Below are positions 61,084-64,000 of a stretch of 64,000 nt of DNA, in pieces. The stretch covers positions 120,186 to 184,185 of the forward strand of contig NZ_BMQY01000003.1 in the NCBI RefSeq assembly GCF_014648355.1. The letters run 5' to 3'. How positions within the stretch are numbered: the stretch's first letter is position 1; every line of letters begins with the position of its first letter. Position numbers and translations under genes: made by a program. Source of the stretch: Couchioplanes azureus (lineage in GTDB: Bacteria; Actinomycetota; Actinomycetes; Mycobacteriales; Micromonosporaceae). The notes beneath the pieces were generated by a model. It saw only the letters and a list, made by a program, of their open reading frames with translations. It did no database searches and was not told where the DNA came from.

Positions 61084-61811
61084 GGGCGCTCGCCGTGGTG
61101 GTCCCCGCCTTCGACGAGGCCCGGCTGCTGCCCGGGACGCTCGCCGCGCTCGCGGCCCAGTCCGACCGAGACTTCACGCTGGTGGTCGTGGACAACGCGT
61201 CCACCGACGGCACCGCGGCGCTCGCGGCCGGTTTCCCCGGCGACGTCCGGGTGGTGACCGAGCCGCGCCCGGGCGCGGGCACCGCCGCCGACACCGGATT
61301 CCGGTACGCCATCGCCGGCGGCGCCACCAAGCTGCTGCGCACGGACGCCGACTGCCTGCCCGCGCCGGACTGGGTCGCCACCGGCCGGTCGCTGCTCGAC
61401 CGGGTGGAGCTGGCGTGCGGCCGCAGCGTCCCGCGCGGCGACGAGCACCCGAGCTGGGCGCAGCGCAGGATCTATCCCGCCGTGGTGCGCGCCGCGGCCC
61501 GCGTCGGCCGGTGGCAGCACCGCTCGGCGACCGCACGGGCGCCGTTCGTGCTGGTCCACGGCCACAACCTGGCGATCACCGCCGACCTGTACGAGCGCTG
61601 CGGCGGCACCCCCCGCGAGGCCCTGGAGGACGGCGCCGAGGACGTGACCCTGCTCAACCGGGCCCGCGAGCACAGCGACCGGATCGTCCGCGCCGAGGAC
61701 CTGGTCGTCGAGACGAGTTTGCGGCGGCTGCGCGGCTGGGGACCGCGCCGCACGCTGCTGTGGCACTGGGACCGGCGGTACCGGCCCACCGGTACGGTGC
61801 ACGTGCGATGA
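61080..61811 (+). CDS. GT2-family glycosyltransferase (paralog)
   Basis: The 243-residue enzyme matches the first GT2 gene throughout: VVVPAFDEARLLPGTLAAL, VVDNASTDGTAALA, LRTDADCLPAPDWV and HGHNLAITADLYERCGG. The two copies are split by the ligase gene, so they probably arose by duplication and now transfer different sugars or act on different positions. Its ATG overlaps the ligase stop (ATGA). Confidence 0.88.
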   Translation: MRALAVVVPAFDEARLLPGTLAALAAQSDRDFTLVVVDNASTDGTAALAAGFPGDVRVVTEPRPGAGTAADTGFRYAIAGGATKLLRTDADCLPAPDWVATGRSLLDRVELACGRSVPRGDEHPSWAQRRIYPAVVRAAARVGRWQHRSATARAPFVLVHGHNLAITADLYERCGGTPREALEDGAEDVTLLNRAREHSDRIVRAEDLVVETSLRRLRGWGPRRTLLWHWDRRYRPTGTVHVR

Positions 61812-62881
61812 ACGCCCGTACCCGCGACCGCAGGGTCTACCTCGGCAGCCACCCGGTGTTGTTCGCCCTGCTGGCGGCCACCCGCCGGCGTCCCGCCCTG
61901 CGGCTGGGCGGCACGCTGCTGGTGCACGACCGGGCCGCGTTCGTCGCCGCGCTCACCCGGGTGCCGCTGGACCGGACGGCGCCCGGCACCACCGGCGGCG
62001 CGGCCGGCCGGCTCGCCGGCGGCGCCCTCCTCTTCGACCAGCAGGGCGCCGAGCACCGCCGCGCCCGCCGGGCCGCGTCCGGCGCGCTCGGCGCGGAGGC
62101 GGTGGCCGGGCTGCGGCCGGGATGGGCGCGGCTGCTCGAACGGCGGCTCGGCCCGCTGGCCGGCGGCGGGGAGGTCGATCTCGTACCGGTCGCCGCCGAG
62201 CTGGCCGGGAGCACCGCCGCCGCGCTGCTCGGCGTGGCGGTCGACGGGCCGGCGCTCGCCGCGGCGGCCCGTGACGCCGCCGACGCGGCGGCCCGGGCCC
62301 ACCTGCCCGGACTGCGCCGGCGGAGCGCCCAGGCGGCGGCGCGGGTGGCCACCGGGAAACTGACGGCACTGGTCGCGCCGGACGGCGGGGAGCATGCCGC
62401 GCTCGCCGCCATGCTGGCGGTGGCCGCGGTCACCACGACGATCGCCGCCGTGCCGCGCGCCGCGGCGTGGGCGTGCGACGCAAGCCTCTGGGAGTACGCC
62501 GCAAGCCCGGCGCTCGCCGACGAGCTCCTGCGGGTGACCGCCCCCACGCCGCTGCTGCCCCGGGTCGCGGCGGGTCCGGGCGAGCTGCCGGTGCCCGGCG
62601 GCTGCCCGGTGCGCTCCGGCGACCGGATGCTGCTGGTCGCCCGCCACGCGCTGGACGCACACGGGCTCGACCCCGATCCGCGCCGCCCGGCTCCCGCGCA
62701 GATCGCCCAGCTCGCCTTCGGCGCCGGGCCGCACGCCTGCCCCGGGGCCCGGCTGGCCCGTACCCAGCTCGGTGACGTGCTGCGGGCGCTGGCGCCGTAC
62801 CGGCCGGTGGTGGTCCGGGCCCGGGTGGACCGCCGCGCGGCCCTGCCCTCGTGGCGGTCGCTGGTGGTGCGGGCGTCGTGA
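61808..62881 (+). CDS. Short cytochrome P450
   Basis: The 357-residue protein has the heme-Cys motif FGAGPHACPGARLAR with the Cys ligand at about residue 311, and ELLR (ExxR) in the K helix. Most bacterial P450s have about 400 residues. The I helix reads VAAVTTT where (A/G)Gx(D/E)T is expected, so the acid of the acid-alcohol pair is missing. That change is known in peroxygenase-type P450s, among others. In this operon it may oxidise the fatty chain or intermediate. ATGA and GTGA junctions couple it to both neighbours. Confidence 0.82.
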   Translation: MNARTRDRRVYLGSHPVLFALLAATRRRPALRLGGTLLVHDRAAFVAALTRVPLDRTAPGTTGGAAGRLAGGALLFDQQGAEHRRARRAASGALGAEAVAGLRPGWARLLERRLGPLAGGGEVDLVPVAAELAGSTAAALLGVAVDGPALAAAARDAADAAARAHLPGLRRRSAQAAARVATGKLTALVAPDGGEHAALAAMLAVAAVTTTIAAVPRAAAWACDASLWEYAASPALADELLRVTAPTPLLPRVAAGPGELPVPGGCPVRSGDRMLLVARHALDAHGLDPDPRRPAPAQIAQLAFGAGPHACPGARLARTQLGDVLRALAPYRPVVVRARVDRRAALPSWRSLVVRAS

Positions 62882-63723
62882 GGCTGGCGGTGACCGGCGC
62901 GTCCGGCTTCTGCGGTACGGCCGTCGCTCGGCTCGCCGCGGCCGCCGGCCACGACGTGGTCTGCGTCGGCCGGCGCCCCGGACCGGTGGGCGGGCACGTC
63001 CGCTGGGACGCCGCGCGCGAGCAGCCCGATCTGGCCGGCGCCGACGCGGTCGTGCACCTGGCCGCCGCGGTCGGCGATCCCGGCCCCGGCGAGCGCGCCG
63101 AGGCGGCCTACCGGGCGGTCAACGTCGACGGCACGGCCCGGCTGCTGCGCGCCGCCCACGGCCGCCCGGTGGTGTGGGTGAGCAGCGCGAGCGTGTACCG
63201 GCCGGGGCCGTACCGGGGGCCGGTGGCCGAGGACCACCCGGTGGACGGCCAGCGGAGCGCGTACGGCCGCACGAAGGCGGCCGGGGAACGGCTGGCCCTG
63301 GCCGCGGGCGCGGTCGTGCTGCGCCCGCGCGCGGTCTACGGCGACGGCGACCGGCACCTGCTGCCGCGGCTGCGCCGGGTCGTCCGGGGCGGGTACGCCT
63401 GGCTGCCCGGCGCCGACGTGCCGCTGAGCCTGACCTCGGTGGAGAACCTGGCGGCGGCCTGCCTGGCGGCGCTGGACTGGCCCGCGGGGGCGTACAACAT
63501 CGCGGACGCGGCGGCGTACCGGCGCGACGAGGTCCTCGGCCGGGTGCTCGGGGTCCCGGTGCGCCACGTACCCGCCGCGCTGGTCCGGGGGCTGGCCGCG
63601 GTGACGCCGTCGCTGACCCGCTACGCCGTCGACCAGCTCACCGACGGCATGGTGCTGGACCTGGCCCGCGCTCGCGACCAGGGCTACCGGCCACGGCTGA
63701 GCCTGGCGGACTACTTGGTGTAG
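62878..63723 (+). CDS. NAD(P)-dependent epimerase/dehydratase (OleD-like extended SDR)
   Basis: The 281-residue extended SDR has cofactor motif VTGASGFCG near the N-terminus, VVHLAAAVG, SSASVY and SAYGRTK as YxxxK (Tyr about 129, Lys 133). VVLRPRAVYGDGDRHLLPRL belongs to the epimerase/3-beta-HSD/OleD branch. In Ole pathways OleD reduces the beta-keto acid made by OleA; that role fits here but is inferred. The GTG overlaps the P450 stop. The last 13 bases overlap the end of the convergent gene. Confidence 0.85.
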   Translation: MRLAVTGASGFCGTAVARLAAAAGHDVVCVGRRPGPVGGHVRWDAAREQPDLAGADAVVHLAAAVGDPGPGERAEAAYRAVNVDGTARLLRAAHGRPVVWVSSASVYRPGPYRGPVAEDHPVDGQRSAYGRTKAAGERLALAAGAVVLRPRAVYGDGDRHLLPRLRRVVRGGYAWLPGADVPLSLTSVENLAAACLAALDWPAGAYNIADAAAYRRDEVLGRVLGVPVRHVPAALVRGLAAVTPSLTRYAVDQLTDGMVLDLARARDQGYRPRLSLADYLV

Positions 63724-64000
63724 ACGACGCCCGAGCGCAGGATCGTGCCGGCGCGGGTGCCGGAGCCGCTCTGCCGGGTCACCACCGCGTCGAGCGAGAA
63801 CACGTAGCCGGTCTTCCGGTCGAGTTTCTTGACCGTGGCGGTCAGCATCGCGCAGTCCCGCTTCGGGACGACCTCGATCCAGCCGATGTCGCGCTGCGGG
63901 CCCAGCATGACGTCCTGGCTGATCGCGGTGAGGCGGTACTCGACGAGGTTGTAGCCGTTGATGTCGGGCCACCTGACGGTCGCCGTCGTGGTGCCCGGGA
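63711..64000 (-). CDS. FN3-like protein (partial, C-terminal end)
   Basis: The gene runs off the right edge; only the last 96 or so codons are seen. TATVRWPDINGYNLVEYRLTAIS reads like a fibronectin type III strand pattern, followed by KLDRKTGYVFSLDAVVTRQSGSGTRAG and ending GVVYTK. It may be a secreted or surface protein. Its last 13 bases overlap the end of the epimerase gene on the other strand. Confidence 0.65.
   Translation of the reverse strand, partial: PGTTTATVRWPDINGYNLVEYRLTAISQDVMLGPQRDIGWIEVVPKRDCAMLTATVKKLDRKTGYVFSLDAVVTRQSGSGTRAGTILRSGVVYTK

Noticed and set aside
1..64000. tRNA or rRNA genes, phage or transposon genes
   Set aside because: No cloverleaf, rRNA segment, integrase, transposase or terminal inverted repeats were seen on reading through the window.

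Overview
The window is 64 kb of very GC-rich DNA, densely packed with genes. Many genes start with GTG, stop and start codons often overlap (ATGA, GTGA, TGATG, TAATG), and at least one transcript looks leaderless. This points to a high-GC actinobacterium. The F420-type LLM oxidoreductase, the treX-treY-treZ operon and a DUF6401-like protein fit Micromonosporaceae (Actinoplanes-like), but that family placement is inference. I see no rRNA, tRNA, CRISPR array, insertion sequence, phage gene or replication origin. The content looks like ordinary chromosome with several accessory modules.

Layout. 1-4.4 kb: GH3 hexosaminidase (cut by the window edge), a tiny membrane protein, an F420/LLM oxidoreductase, a RecQ-type helicase and an unknown protein. 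4.4-15.3 kb: a NarL-type two-component pair, a truncated alpha/beta hydrolase, a GT4 glycosyltransferase, an SRPBCC/SDR pair, a phytoene-desaturase-like oxidase, a YihY/BrkB membrane protein, and small stress-type or unknown proteins. 15.4-25.4 kb: a PAS-GAF-PP2C-HATPase regulator coupled to a HAD phosphatase, an SDR, a CPA1 antiporter, a two-domain VOC protein, DUF3072, an HTH/Clp-N pair behind two palindromic operators, DUF4241, and a membrane protein with a DnaJ-C-like N-terminus. 25.5-30.6 kb: phospholipase D, a second two-component pair, and a PCMT-like methyltransferase with an expanded repeat. 30.9-40.4 kb: a phosphotransferase, then ureide and urate catabolism. Urate oxidase, HIU hydrolase, OHCU decarboxylase, allantoinase and allantoicase lead to ureidoglycolate. 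Malate synthase would take up the glyoxylate, and a DUF6986 lyase-fold protein sits beside it. A Ser/Gly-rich lipoprotein and a 28-bp minisatellite lie between the two catabolic blocks. 40.4-49.7 kb: HrpB helicase, a GGDEF-EAL protein, a PP2C phosphatase next to a membrane protein and a membrane-anchored amino-acid-binding protein, and YidD. 49.7-57.8 kb: treZ, treY and treX (trehalose from alpha-glucan), and a UBP-type zinc finger protein coupled to a CPA1 antiporter. 57.9-63.7 kb: a six-gene overlapping operon of OleA-like condensing enzyme, GT2, AMP ligase, GT2, short P450 and NAD-dependent epimerase. The window ends inside an FN3-like protein on the opposite strand.

The strongest candidate for a little-described system is the 57.9-63.7 kb operon. 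Its condensing enzyme, acyl-AMP ligase and extended SDR match the OleA/OleC/OleD logic of olefin and beta-lactone pathways, but it has no OleB and carries two paralogous glycosyltransferases and a P450. Other good leads are the HTH/Clp-N pair, whose promoter is covered by two operators, and a perfect 13-bp inverted repeat that contains the allantoinase start codon.
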